A stretch of DNA of 64,000 nucleotides from Candidatus Kaistia colombiensis (GTDB taxonomy: Bacteria > Pseudomonadota > Alphaproteobacteria > Rhizobiales > Kaistiaceae). Below the pieces are notes generated by a model, which saw only the letters and a list, made by a program, of their open reading frames with translations, was not told the origin of the DNA and searched no databases. Below, piece after piece: positions 44,547-53,259 of this stretch. The stretch's first letter is position 1; every line of letters starts with the position of its first letter. A program made the position numbers and the translations under genes. The DNA lies in assembly GCA_029203105.1 (NCBI GenBank), contig CP119318.1, positions 1,812,501 through 1,876,500 on the forward strand, given 5' to 3'.

Positions 44547-45734
44547 TCACACGCTCCCGTAGAGTCGCTCGCCACCGACATAGGTGGCCTTCACCGCCAG
44601 CGTCGCCGGGTCGAGCACGGCGAAATCGGCCAGCTTGCCACGCGCGAGGCTGCCGATCTCATGTTCCATGCCGAGCACGCGGGCCGGCACCAAGCTCGTC
44701 GCATGCGCGGCGCGGACGAGGTCCTTGCCCGAGAGGCGGAGATAGTTGCGCATCGCCTCGTCCGGCGCCAGCGACGAGCCGCAGAGCCCGCCTTGCTCGT
44801 CGCGTACTGCCTTGCCGGGCGCGCTGGTGACGACATAGCCGGGATAGAACTCGAAAGTCTTGCCAGGCGTGCCGGCATATTTCATCGCGTCCGTCTCGAG
44901 GAAGACCCGATCCTCCGGAAGCTGGGCTAGGAGGCGGATCAGCTGCGGGTCGACATGGATGCCGTCGCAGACCAGGCCGAGCGCCAGCGTCGGCTCGGAA
45001 AGCAGCGCATCGGTCAGCGACACGACATGCATGCCCATGCCGGTGGGCGGGTAGGTCGGCATGACATTGTACATGTGGGTGACGGCGTCGACGCCCCACG
45101 ACATGTAGCGGGGCACATGCTCGGGCCGCGCAAGGCTGTGGCCGAGATGGACCGAGACGCCGGCGCGCTTCATCGCGGCGATGAAGGCTTCCGCGCCCTC
45201 GCGTTCCGGCGCGACGGTCACGGCCTTGAGCGTGCCGCTGGTGGCAGCGAGCATGCGTTCGGCGAGTTCGGCGCTGGGGGCGACGATGTTCTCCGGATTA
45301 TGCGCGCCGGGCGAGCCGAAGCAGGGCCCCTCGCTATGCACGCCGAGCGCCCGCGCGCCTGTCGCCTCGCCGCATTGGGCCGAGAGGCGGGCGAGCACGC
45401 CCTCCATGCTGGCCGGCGGCAGGCAACTGATCGAGGGCAGGAAGCCGGTGACGCCATGGCGCAGCATCACCTGCGAATTGGCGGCGACGGCGCCTGTCTC
45501 CGTGTCATTGTAGAGATGCGCGCCAAAACCGTGCTGCAACAGGTCGATCATGCCCGGGAAGAGGATCGCGCCCTTGCCATCAACCGCCTGCCAGCCGTCG
45601 CCGACCGGTGTTCCGGCCGCGACGATCCCGGCGATGCGCTCGCCGTCGACGAGCAGCTCGCCGGCCTGCTGCCCCTCGGCTGTGACGATTGTGACATTCG
45701 TCCATCTTTGCTTGACGCGCATCTGAAAATCCAT
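44547..45734 (-). CDS. nagA: N-acetylglucosamine-6-phosphate deacetylase-like amidohydrolase
   Basis: A 395-residue NagA-family enzyme. Segments in order: PGMIDLLQHGFGAHLYND (metal region, with Gln as in E. coli-type NagA rather than HxH), GVHSEGPCF (metal-binding glutamate), VHLGHSLA and VTHMYNVMP (metal-binding histidines), CDGIHV and FLETDAM (catalytic aspartate). The expected reaction is removal of acetate from GlcNAc-6-P. No nagB, NagK or PTS gene is nearby, so the real substrate could be another N-acyl amino sugar or amino acid. It is divergent from the SDR gene across a TGTTA palindrome. Confidence 0.78.
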   Translation of the reverse strand: MDFQMRVKQRWTNVTIVTAEGQQAGELLVDGERIAGIVAAGTPVGDGWQAVDGKGAILFPGMIDLLQHGFGAHLYNDTETGAVAANSQVMLRHGVTGFLPSISCLPPASMEGVLARLSAQCGEATGARALGVHSEGPCFGSPGAHNPENIVAPSAELAERMLAATSGTLKAVTVAPEREGAEAFIAAMKRAGVSVHLGHSLARPEHVPRYMSWGVDAVTHMYNVMPTYPPTGMGMHVVSLTDALLSEPTLALGLVCDGIHVDPQLIRLLAQLPEDRVFLETDAMKYAGTPGKTFEFYPGYVVTSAPGKAVRDEQGGLCGSSLAPDEAMRNYLRLSGKDLVRAAHATSLVPARVLGMEHEIGSLARGKLADFAVLDPATLAVKATYVGGERLYGSV

Positions 45735-45742
45735 CGTTATGA

Positions 45743-45758
45743 TGTTAACATGCTAACA
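45743..45758. promoter_or_regulatory. Operator-like palindrome between nagA and the SDR gene
   Basis: TGTTA-ACATGC-TAACA, a perfect 5-6-5 inverted repeat in the 53-nt divergent gap. It lies 8 nt before the nagA start and 29 nt before the SDR start, so one bound protein could govern both. The GntR/LacI chimera at 46531 is the likely regulator. Confidence 0.6.
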
Positions 45759-45787
45759 AAATAATTTGGTCCAGCAAGGAGAAAGAG

Positions 45788-46549
45788 ATGACGCAGCCCT
45801 GCGTATTGGTGACGGGTTCGACCCACGGCATAGGTTATGGAATCGCCGAGGCGTTCGCCCGCCAGGGCGCGCGGCTGGTGATCAACTCGCACCTCGCCGA
45901 CAATGGCGCGCTGGCGAAGCTTTCGGCGCTGACCGAGTGCCATTTCGTGCAGGCGGATCTCTCCACCGCCGCCGGCGCCGTCGAACTCGTCGAGCGGGCG
46001 CATGAACGGCTTGGCCGGCTCGACACGCTGGTCAACAATGCCGGCACCTTCCTCGACACGCCATTCGAAGACCTGACCGAAGAGCTGTTCGACCGCACCT
46101 TCAGCCTGAACGTGAAGGCTTATGTGTTCGCCTCGCAGGCCTTCGTGCGCAAGCTGGCGCCGGGCCAGGAGGGGGCGAGCATCGTGCTGGTCGGCTCGAC
46201 CAATTCGGTGATGGCCGAGCGCCACAGCGTCGCCTATGACGCGTCGAAGGGCGCGGTGCTGATGATGGTGCGCTCGCTCGCCGTATCGCTCGCCGGGCGC
46301 GGCGTGCGCGTCAACGGCCTCGGACCGGGCATCGTCGAGACGCCGCTGACAAAGCGCGGGCTCGACACACCGGGCGTGCGCAAGTCACTCAATGCGCAGA
46401 TCCCGTTCGGCCGCATCGGCCAGCCGGAAGATGTCGGCGGCGCGGCGGTCTTCCTTGCCTCGCCCGCGGCAGGCTATATCACCGGCCAGATGCTGTTCGT
46501 CGATGGCGGCATTCTCGCCATCCAGAAGACGTGGGAACCGCCGGTTTGA
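45788..46549 (+). CDS. Short-chain dehydrogenase/reductase
   Basis: A 253-residue classical SDR. The cofactor motif is TGSTHGIGYGIA (about 9-20), then NNAGTF, catalytic Ser in VGSTNSVM and Tyr-x-x-x-Lys in YDASKGA. The C-terminus YITGQMLFVDGGIL is typical of FabG/glucose-dehydrogenase-like enzymes. AAGGAGA precedes the ATG. It overlaps the regulator gene by 19 nt, so the two form a small operon opposite nagA. A sugar or amino-sugar substrate is likely. Confidence 0.85.
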   Translation: MTQPCVLVTGSTHGIGYGIAEAFARQGARLVINSHLADNGALAKLSALTECHFVQADLSTAAGAVELVERAHERLGRLDTLVNNAGTFLDTPFEDLTEELFDRTFSLNVKAYVFASQAFVRKLAPGQEGASIVLVGSTNSVMAERHSVAYDASKGAVLMMVRSLAVSLAGRGVRVNGLGPGIVETPLTKRGLDTPGVRKSLNAQIPFGRIGQPEDVGGAAVFLASPAAGYITGQMLFVDGGILAIQKTWEPPV

Positions 46550-47538
46550 ACCTCGAAGCCTCACCCCGCCATCTCCAGCTCCGCGACATGCTGTTTCGGC
46601 GCTGGAAGACGGGCGGGCTCAAGGCCGGCGACCGGATCGAGTCGCAGAACGAGATCGTGCGGTTCTGCGACTTCTCGCTGATCACCGTCGTGAAGACGCT
46701 GAAGGATCTGGAGAGCGAGGGCGTCATCCGGCGTCAGGTCGGCAAGGGCTCCTTCCTTGTCACCACGCCCTGGGCCGAGGCGCATCGACGCATCGGCTTC
46801 TTCTACAATCGCGACATCGTCGGCGGCGGCATCTTCGACAATGCCTTCTACACCCGCCTTGTGATGGCCTTCGAGAAGGGCATCGTCTCGGCCGGCCATG
46901 AATTCGTCATGGGCTCGTTCACCGATGCCCGCATGCCGGTCGGCATGTGGGATGCGCTCGACGCGGTGGTGCTAACTGGCTTCACCTGGCGAACCCGGCT
47001 CGAGGCGCTCGCCGAGACCACGAGCCAGGTCAGCCTGATCGACGCCAGCCTCGACGACAATCGCTTTCACACCTATCGCATCGACTACGGTCCGGCCTTC
47101 GCCGCCATGTTCACGGCGCTGGGCGATGCGCGGCCGAAGTTCCTCTATCTCGATTCCGAGATCGGCTCGAACGAGCAGGCGGCGCGGCTGGAAGCCTTTC
47201 GCGCGGCCGCCGAGGCGGCCCCGACGCGGCAGCGGATCGAGATCGTCGCCGTCAACCAGGAGATCGACGTCGGCAATACAGCGGCGCTCAGCGCTGCTAT
47301 CGAGCACGTGCGGCCGGACGTGGTCTGCGGCCATGTGCACGAAAGCTGGCGGCTGCTGATCCGGGCCATTTCGCCGGAGGCGCGGATCTATCCGTTCCTG
47401 CTCGACCAGAAGGGGGCCGGCTTCGTCGTCGACAGCGCGCCCTGGATGGCCGAGATCCTGCCGAGGATCGAGGCGAACCTCGCCGACCGCCAGCGCCTCC
47501 CGGCGGTGCATGTCTTTGCCGCACGGTTCCAGGGGTAG
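46531..47538 (+). CDS. GntR winged helix fused to LacI-type sugar-sensing domain (AraR-like)
   Basis: A 335-residue chimeric regulator. Residues about 10-75 form a GntR-type winged helix (LQLRDMLFRRWKTGGLKAGD RIESQNEIVRFCDFS, then LKDLESEGVIRRQVGKGSF). From about 88 a periplasmic-binding-protein-like domain begins (RRIGFFYNRDI, LDAVVLTGFTWRTR, PKFLYLDSEIGSNEQAARLE AFRAA, RPDVVCGHVHESWRLL). B. subtilis AraR has this architecture and senses a sugar. It starts at GTG 46531 inside the SDR gene; a TTG at 46546 is possible. It probably binds the TGTTA palindrome at 45743. Confidence 0.83.
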   Translation: MGTAGLNLEASPRHLQLRDMLFRRWKTGGLKAGDRIESQNEIVRFCDFSLITVVKTLKDLESEGVIRRQVGKGSFLVTTPWAEAHRRIGFFYNRDIVGGGIFDNAFYTRLVMAFEKGIVSAGHEFVMGSFTDARMPVGMWDALDAVVLTGFTWRTRLEALAETTSQVSLIDASLDDNRFHTYRIDYGPAFAAMFTALGDARPKFLYLDSEIGSNEQAARLEAFRAAAEAAPTRQRIEIVAVNQEIDVGNTAALSAAIEHVRPDVVCGHVHESWRLLIRAISPEARIYPFLLDQKGAGFVVDSAPWMAEILPRIEANLADRQRLPAVHVFAARFQG

Positions 47539-47553
47539 GGGCGATACGCTCGC

Positions 47554-47668
47554 CGTCATCCCGGGCGGAGACCCGGGATCCATCTATCCGCGGCTCGCTG
47601 CCGGGGTATCCACTCGAAACGCCTGCGGGTTCGGCCGCATGGATCCCTGCTTTCGCAGGGATGACGGC
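47554..47668. repeat. Dispersed palindromic repeat, family A, copy 4
   Basis: GTCATCCCGGGCGGAGACCC GGGATCCAT at left and ATGGATCCCTGCTTTCGCAG GGATGACGG at right. It is the first of two copies filling the 363-nt gap between the regulator gene and the convergent ABC operon. Confidence 0.75.
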
Positions 47669-47754
47669 GGAGGGTTGGGCAGGCGGGAGTACACCATCGA
47701 CTGCTGTAGGGGGCGCCTTCGTCGCTAGAGCGCGGCCGCCTGCCCCAAGCTCGC

Positions 47755-47860
47755 CGTCATCCCGGCCTCCGAGCCGGGATCCATTTCCGCCGGGTTGGTA
47801 GCCGCGCGAAACGCCCGAGGCTTCGGATGCATGGATCCCGGGTCAAGCCCGGGATGACGG
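47755..47860. repeat. Dispersed palindromic repeat, family A, copy 5
   Basis: GTCATCCCGGCCTCCGAGCC GGGATCCAT paired with ATGGATCCCGGGTCAAGCCC GGGATGACGG. It lies 86 nt from copy 4 in the same orientation. Confidence 0.75.
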
Positions 47861-47901
47861 AGAGGGAGAGGATGCGGAGAGCTGTAGCGACAGCCAACCG
47901 T

Positions 47902-48741
47902 CTACGCCAACGCATTCCCCGCCAACCCTGCCTCGACGGTGAGGATGGCGCCGACCAAGTTGCGGGTCGCCTCTGCCTGCGGCCTCGTGAAGAGATCGAG
48001 CGGCTTGCCGACCTCGACGATCCGCCCCGCCGACATCACCGAGACACGGCTCGTCGTATAGGCGACGACCGAGAGGTCGTGCGCGATGAAGACCAGGCTG
48101 AGGCCGAGCTCGTTGACCAAATCCTTGAGCAGGTTCAGCACCTGCGCCTGGATCGAGACGTCGAGGGCCGAGACCGGCTCGTCGGCGATCAGCACCTTCG
48201 GCGCCGGCATCAGCGCGCGGGCGATGGCGATGCGTTGCAGCTGGCCGCCGGAGAATTCGTGCGGATAGCGCTCCAGCGCCTGTCGGCTCAGGCCGACCTG
48301 GTCGAGCACCTCGTGCACGCGGGCGGCATGGTCGCCCTCGATCTTCAGGCTGCGCAACGGTTCCAGCAGCGACAGGCCGATGCGCATCCTCGGGTCGAGC
48401 GACGAGCGCGGATTCTGCATCACCACCTGCACCGAGCGGCGGAAGTTGCGCCAGCGCTCGCCGTCGCCGGCCCAGATGTCGGCGCCGTTGTAGAAGACGT
48501 GGCCCTGACGCGGCTTCTCCATGCCGGTCAGGATGCGGGTGAGCGTCGTCTTGCCGGAGCCGGATTCGCCGACGAGGCCGACCGCCTCGCCGGGGCGGAC
48601 ATCGAAACTGACCTTGTCGAGCACGGTCAGCGTCGGCCGCGCCCCCAGCAGCGACTTGCGGCTCAGCGAATAGGTCTGCGTCACCTGTCGCATTTCGAGC
48701 AGTGGCGGGGTCAGATGAACTTCGTCGACGCGGCGGTTCAT
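47902..48741 (-). CDS. Oligopeptide-type ABC transporter, ATPase (DppF type, system 2)
   Basis: A 279-residue ATPase. Walker A is GESGSGKTT (about 56-64), signature FSGGQLQRIAIARALM, Walker B VLIADEPVSALDVS, with AHDLSVV as the switch region. It starts ATG 48741 and overlaps the DppD-type gene (ATGA). It lacks the C-terminal cysteine-rich oligopeptide extension found in the other ATPases here and ends shortly after the nucleotide-binding domain. Confidence 0.9.
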   Translation of the reverse strand: MNRRVDEVHLTPPLLEMRQVTQTYSLSRKSLLGARPTLTVLDKVSFDVRPGEAVGLVGESGSGKTTLTRILTGMEKPRQGHVFYNGADIWAGDGERWRNFRRSVQVVMQNPRSSLDPRMRIGLSLLEPLRSLKIEGDHAARVHEVLDQVGLSRQALERYPHEFSGGQLQRIAIARALMPAPKVLIADEPVSALDVSIQAQVLNLLKDLVNELGLSLVFIAHDLSVVAYTTSRVSVMSAGRIVEVGKPLDLFTRPQAEATRNLVGAILTVEAGLAGNALA

Positions 48742-49769
48742 GACGCGCTCACTCCGGCTTGGATGGCGGCCTCGGCCGGCGCGGCGATCGGATGCCAGCA
48801 GGCCGTGCGGCGCGCGCCCGGCTCGAGCTGCGGGATCTCCGTCCGGCAGCGTTCGGTGGCGGCGCTGCAGCGCGGATGGAACGCGCAGCCCTTCGGCAGG
48901 CTGTGCAGCGGCGGCACCATCCCCGGGATCGAGGCGAGGCGCGAGCTGCCGTCGAGGGCGATATTGTCCATGGTCGGCTGCGATTCGAGCAGCCCCTTGG
49001 TGTAGTGGTGGCGCGGCGACCGGAACACTTCCGCCACCGGCCCCATCTCGACGATCTTGCCGGCATACATGACGGCGACGGTGTCGCACATCGCCGCGAT
49101 GATCGGCAGGTCATGCGTGATCATGATCAGCGCGGAACCGCGTTCCTGGACGGCGGTGTTGAGCAGCCGCAGCACCTGCTTCTGCACCGTCACGTCGAGG
49201 GCCGTGGTCGGCTCGTCGGCAATGATCAGCTGCGGGTAGCAGGCGAGCGCCATGGCGATCATGACGCGCTGGCGCTGGCCGCCGGAGATCTCGTGCGGAT
49301 AGGCCCGCATCAATTGCTCGGGGCGCGGCAGCGACATCAGCCGGAACAGCTCGAGCGTCTGGCGCTCGGCCTCCTTCTTGCCGGCGTCGGTATGGCGGCG
49401 AATAACCGAGGAAACCTGCTGGCCGATGCGGCGGACCGGATCGAGCGACGAAAGCGGGTCCTGGAACACCATCGAGAGGGTGCGGCCGCGCCGGCTCGAG
49501 AGCGCCTTGTCCGACTGCGCGATCAGGTCGACGCCATCGTGGCGGACGCTGCCATTCGCCTGCCAGCCCATTGGCAGCAGGCCCATCAGCGACAGGGCGG
49601 TGAGCGTCTTGCCCGAGCCGGATTCGCCAACGAGGCCCATGCGGCCGCCGGCCGGCAGGGTGAAGTCGATGCCGCGCACCGCCGTCAGCGTCGTGTTGTG
49701 GACGACGAGGTTGGCGACCTCGAGCACGTTGGTCCGGTCCTGGGCCCGGTCTTGCTGGGGCTTCGTCAT
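48738..49769 (-). CDS. Oligopeptide-type ABC transporter, ATPase (DppD type, system 2)
   Basis: A 343-residue ATPase. Walker A is GESGSGKTL (about 51-59), signature ISGGQRQRVMIAMALA, Walker B LIIADEPTTALDVT. The C-terminal oligopeptide-binding extension carries the cysteine pattern GCAFHPRCSAATERC and a final Cys near TACWHP. It overlaps neighbours on both sides by 4 nt. Confidence 0.92.
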   Translation of the reverse strand: MTKPQQDRAQDRTNVLEVANLVVHNTTLTAVRGIDFTLPAGGRMGLVGESGSGKTLTALSLMGLLPMGWQANGSVRHDGVDLIAQSDKALSSRRGRTLSMVFQDPLSSLDPVRRIGQQVSSVIRRHTDAGKKEAERQTLELFRLMSLPRPEQLMRAYPHEISGGQRQRVMIAMALACYPQLIIADEPTTALDVTVQKQVLRLLNTAVQERGSALIMITHDLPIIAAMCDTVAVMYAGKIVEMGPVAEVFRSPRHHYTKGLLESQPTMDNIALDGSSRLASIPGMVPPLHSLPKGCAFHPRCSAATERCRTEIPQLEPGARRTACWHPIAAPAEAAIQAGVSAS

Positions 49770-50668
49770 GAGGCCCTCCGGGCGAGCTTGGGGTCGAGCA
49801 CGTCGCGCAGGCCATCGCCGAGAAGGTTGAGCCCTAGCACCATCAGCACGATGGCGAAGCCCGGCCAGATGGCGAGCGGCGACGAGACGCCGACCTGCTG
49901 CTGCGCTTCATTCAGCATCAGGCCCCAGGAAATTGACGGCCGGTGGACACCGACGCCGAGATAGGAGAGGCCGGCCTCGGTCAGGATGCCGGCGGCGAAA
50001 TAGAGCGTGAACTGGACGATCATCACCCCGGCGATGTTAGGCAGCACATGGCGGGCAAGCACAAAGATCTTGCCGCGGCCGTAGAGCTTGGCGGCGGTGA
50101 TGAAGTCCTCGTTGAGCACGCCCATCGCGGCGGAACGGATGACGCGGGTGAAGGACGGCGTGAAGAAGGCGGTCAGCGCCAGGATGGTGGTGAGCGCGCC
50201 GGACCCCATGGTCGCGGCGAGCACCAGCGCCGTCACCATGCCGGGGATCGCCAGCAGGATGTCGGATCCGCGCGAGATCGCCTCGTCGGTGATTTTGCCG
50301 GAGGCGGCGGCGGCGAGGCCGGCGATGGTGCCGAGGATCAGGCTGAAGGTGGCGCCGCCGGCGCCGACCAGGATCGAGGTGCGCGCGCCGACCATCAGCT
50401 GCGCGATGATGTCGCGACCGAGCACATCGGTGCCGAGCCAGTGACCGGGCGTGCCGGCTGGCAGCAGGCGGTTGCGGATTACCGGGATGTTCGGGTTCGA
50501 CGGCAGGTAGAAGAACGAGATCAGCGCGATCGCCAGGAACAGGGCCGTGAGCACGAGGCCGATGAGGAGCGACGCGTTGCGCGGCAGCTTGCGGCGCGGC
50601 TTGCGCTGCGGCGGCGATATCGGCACGCCGGCCGGCGCAGACATGGGGGAGGGCTGGTTCATGGTCAT
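49766..50668 (-). CDS. Oligopeptide-type ABC transporter, permease (DppC type, system 2)
   Basis: A 300-residue permease. The cytoplasmic N-terminus is proline-rich (MNQPSPMSAPAGVPISPPQR). The first helix is LLIGLVLTALFLAIALISFF; the core reads HWLGTDVLGRDIIAQLMVGA RTSI and YLGVGVHRPSISWGLMLNEA. The real start may be ATG 50662 or 50668. Confidence 0.9.
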   Translation of the reverse strand: MTMNQPSPMSAPAGVPISPPQRKPRRKLPRNASLLIGLVLTALFLAIALISFFYLPSNPNIPVIRNRLLPAGTPGHWLGTDVLGRDIIAQLMVGARTSILVGAGGATFSLILGTIAGLAAAASGKITDEAISRGSDILLAIPGMVTALVLAATMGSGALTTILALTAFFTPSFTRVIRSAAMGVLNEDFITAAKLYGRGKIFVLARHVLPNIAGVMIVQFTLYFAAGILTEAGLSYLGVGVHRPSISWGLMLNEAQQQVGVSSPLAIWPGFAIVLMVLGLNLLGDGLRDVLDPKLARRAS

Positions 50669-50684
50669 GTTGGGCTTCTCCCGC

Positions 50685-51632
50685 TTACCGGCTCGACCGA
50701 ACGCGCGGGTCGAGAATGCCGTAGAGGAGATCGACGAGGAGGTTCACGGCGATGACGAAGATGATGATCAGCATCACGGTCGACTGCACGACGATCACCT
50801 CGCGGGCGGCGACATTGGCAAGCATCATCCGGCTGAGGCCGGGCAGCGAGAACACCGTCTCGATGATGACCGTACCGCCGATCAGCTCGGCGATCTGCAG
50901 GCCGACAATGGTGACGAGCGGCAGCGAGGCGTTGCGCAGGCCGACCTTCAGCAGCGCCTCGGTGCGGGTCATGCCGACCGCTCGCGCCGTGCGCAGGTAG
51001 TCCTGGTTCATCACGTCGAGCACGGCGGAGCGGACATAGCGGATCAGCACGGCAGCCATGATCAGGCCGAGCGACAGCACCGGCAGCACGAGCGAGCGGA
51101 TGGCGCCCCATATGCTGACCGACCAATCGGTCCAGCCGCCGGTCGGCAGCCAGCCGAGGCGGACGCCGAACAGCAGTGACAAGAGGATGCCGGCCCAGAA
51201 CACCGGCACGGCGACGCCGATCTGGCTGACCAGCGCGAGGATGGCGCCGGACGGCGTGCCGACATTGCGCGCGGCATAGGTGCCGACGGGGATGGCGATG
51301 AGAAGACCGAGGATCAGCCCGGAAAGGGCGAGCGGGATCGAGACCGAGAGACGCGCGGTGACGAGGTCGGAGACGCGCTCATTGGTGCGGAAGGAGCGGC
51401 CGAGGTCGCCGGAAAGCATGTTGCCGACCCAGTCGAAATACTGGACGGCCAGCGGCTGGTCGAGGCCATAGGTGTGGGCGAGCGCGTTGATCGCCTCGGG
51501 CGTCGCGCCCTTGCCGAGCACGACCGCGGCGACATTGCCGCCGGCGCCCCGGATCAGCAGGAAGATCGCCAGCGAGGCGATGAAGATGGCGCCCAGGAAG
51601 AACACCAGTTTGCGCAGGACGTAGATCGCCAT
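50685..51632 (-). CDS. Oligopeptide-type ABC transporter, permease (DppB type, system 2)
   Basis: A 315-residue permease starting MAIYVLRKLVFFLGAIFIAS. Conserved segments are YGLDQPLAVQYFDWVGNMLS GDLG and DYLRTARAVGMTRTEALLKV GLRNASLPLVTIVGLQ. It is followed 16 nt later by the C-type permease. Its paralogue in system 1 is the last gene instead, so the two importers were assembled separately. Confidence 0.92.
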   Translation of the reverse strand: MAIYVLRKLVFFLGAIFIASLAIFLLIRGAGGNVAAVVLGKGATPEAINALAHTYGLDQPLAVQYFDWVGNMLSGDLGRSFRTNERVSDLVTARLSVSIPLALSGLILGLLIAIPVGTYAARNVGTPSGAILALVSQIGVAVPVFWAGILLSLLFGVRLGWLPTGGWTDWSVSIWGAIRSLVLPVLSLGLIMAAVLIRYVRSAVLDVMNQDYLRTARAVGMTRTEALLKVGLRNASLPLVTIVGLQIAELIGGTVIIETVFSLPGLSRMMLANVAAREVIVVQSTVMLIIIFVIAVNLLVDLLYGILDPRVRSSR

Positions 51633-51668
51633 TCAATATTCCCAGCGAGAGGCCTGGTGGGCGGAGGG

Positions 51669-51697
51669 GCCGCCGCCGGCCAGGGGCCGGCGGCGGC
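51669..51697 (-). other. Strong stem-loop between binding-protein and permease genes
   Basis: A perfect 13-bp GC stem (GCCGCCGCCGGCC) with a 3-nt loop, 20 nt after the binding-protein stop, with no T run on the minus strand. Such hairpins commonly protect the abundant binding-protein transcript from 3' decay while some transcription continues into the permease genes. Confidence 0.7.
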
Positions 51698-51717
51698 TTG
51701 TCGTCAGAATGGGGATC

Positions 51718-53259
51718 CTACCAGTGCAGCTTGGCCATCTCGATCGCGACACCGACGCGCGGCTCCAGGAAGCCCTTCAGGTCGGGATTGAAGAGGCCGA
51801 CGCCCTTCTTGGCGATCAGCGGCACGATGACGGCATCCTTGCGCAGGATGTCGGCGGCCTTCTTCATCTGCACGGTATAGTCCTCCTGGCTGAGGGCGGC
51901 ATCGGCATCGGCGAGCGCTTGGGTGTACCCGGCCGAGCAATAGGTGCTCCAGCCGGCCTTGCTCGGATCCGGGCAGGCCCACTGCACCGGGTTGGCGTCG
52001 CCCGACATGATCGTCACGTCGAACTGCGGCGGACGGCCCTGGAAGATCAGCTGCGAGTAGCGGGCGAGGTCGATGGCGTTGCGGTTGACGTTGAAGCCTG
52101 CGGCCTGCATGGCGGGAACCATGATATCGGCCGGCAGCGACAGGTCGGGAACATCGCTGAGCGAGGCGTATTCCAGCGGCGTGCTGGCATAGCCCTTCTC
52201 CGCGATGGTCGCCATCGCGCCTTCCATATCATACGGGAACGGGCAGGTTTCGGCGTTTTCCGGCGAGTACCAGACCTGGTTCGGCAGCGCGAAGGTGCAG
52301 GTATTTTCCGCGCCCCACGCGGCGCCGAAGGCGTCGTTGTAGGACTGGCGGTCAAACGTCCTGGCAATGGTCTCGCGCAGGTCCTTGTCGAGCTTCTGGT
52401 TCAGGATGGCGTAGGTCGGCTCGCCGACCTGCGGATAGGTGACGAGCGAATACTTCTTGTCGAGCTCGCGCTTGGAGAGCTGCTCCCAGAGGTCGATGGT
52501 GATGACCGGCAGCGCATCGACTTCGCCGGCTTCCAATGCGTTGAGGCCGGCGGTGCCGTCGGTGATGATGCGGACGCTGACGTTCTGGACCGCCGGCTTC
52601 TCGCCCCAATAGGTCGGGTTGGCCTCGAACTCGAAGGCGCTGTTGGTGGTGTAGGTCTTCAGCTTGTAGGGGCCGGTGCCGATCGGGTTGGTGGCGATGG
52701 TGGCAGCCGAGGCTTCCGGCTGGATCAGGCCGGAAATGGCGCCCATGCCCTGCCAGAAGCTCTGGCTCGGACGCGACAGCGTCACCTTGACGGTGTGGTC
52801 ATCGACCTTGTCGATCGCCGTCACCGCGTCATAGGCGGCGGAATAGTCGACCATCGGACTGTTCTTCATGGCGTTGAGCGAATAGACGACGTCCTCGGCC
52901 GTCACAGGCGCGCCGTTCGAGAAGGTCGTGTCGCGGATCTTGAAGGTATAGGTCAGCTTGTCGTCGCTGATCGTCCAGCTCTCGGCGACGCCGGGCGAAA
53001 CGCTGCCGTCCTTGTTGAAGTAGACGAGCGGTTCGACGACGTTGGCCGGGATCCACAGCCGCATGGCGGTCAAGTTGCTCTTGACGAAGTCGAGCGTGCC
53101 GGGATCCTGCCGGGCGACGAGGACCATCTTGTTCTCAGCCGCGCGCGGCGAAGCGGCCTCGGCCAGATCGGCAGTGCCGCCCAGCGTTCCGGCGAACAGT
53201 GCCGCCGCCGCCGTCAGGAGGCCCAGGCGTCTGGCAATCGGATGCATTCTTTCCCGCAT
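51718..53259 (-). CDS. Oligopeptide/dipeptide-type ABC transporter, periplasmic binding protein (system 2)
   Basis: A 513-residue family 5 binding protein. ATG 53259 gives MRERMHPIARRLGLLTAAAA LFAG, a good signal peptide ending near AEA. The mature chain has VARQDPGTLDFVKSNLTAMR, VVEPLVYFNKDGSVSPGVAE SW and KIRDTTFSNGAPVTAEDVVY SLNAMK, the family signature. A longer frame to 53400 adds non-homologous residues. It is the first gene of system 2; the upstream 719 nt carry an IclR-type palindrome at 53672. Confidence 0.9.
   Translation of the reverse strand: MRERMHPIARRLGLLTAAAALFAGTLGGTADLAEAASPRAAENKMVLVARQDPGTLDFVKSNLTAMRLWIPANVVEPLVYFNKDGSVSPGVAESWTISDDKLTYTFKIRDTTFSNGAPVTAEDVVYSLNAMKNSPMVDYSAAYDAVTAIDKVDDHTVKVTLSRPSQSFWQGMGAISGLIQPEASAATIATNPIGTGPYKLKTYTTNSAFEFEANPTYWGEKPAVQNVSVRIITDGTAGLNALEAGEVDALPVITIDLWEQLSKRELDKKYSLVTYPQVGEPTYAILNQKLDKDLRETIARTFDRQSYNDAFGAAWGAENTCTFALPNQVWYSPENAETCPFPYDMEGAMATIAEKGYASTPLEYASLSDVPDLSLPADIMVPAMQAAGFNVNRNAIDLARYSQLIFQGRPPQFDVTIMSGDANPVQWACPDPSKAGWSTYCSAGYTQALADADAALSQEDYTVQMKKAADILRKDAVIVPLIAKKGVGLFNPDLKGFLEPRVGVAIEMAKLHW

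Noticed and set aside
47554..47860. CRISPR-like repeats
   Set aside because: The two repeat units are long palindromes with internal hairpins, not short direct repeats with regular unique spacers; they belong to a dispersed intergenic family.
51669..51697. Intrinsic terminator after the second peptide-binding-protein gene
   Set aside because: The hairpin is perfect but no T run follows on the transcribed strand; listed as an mRNA stem-loop instead.
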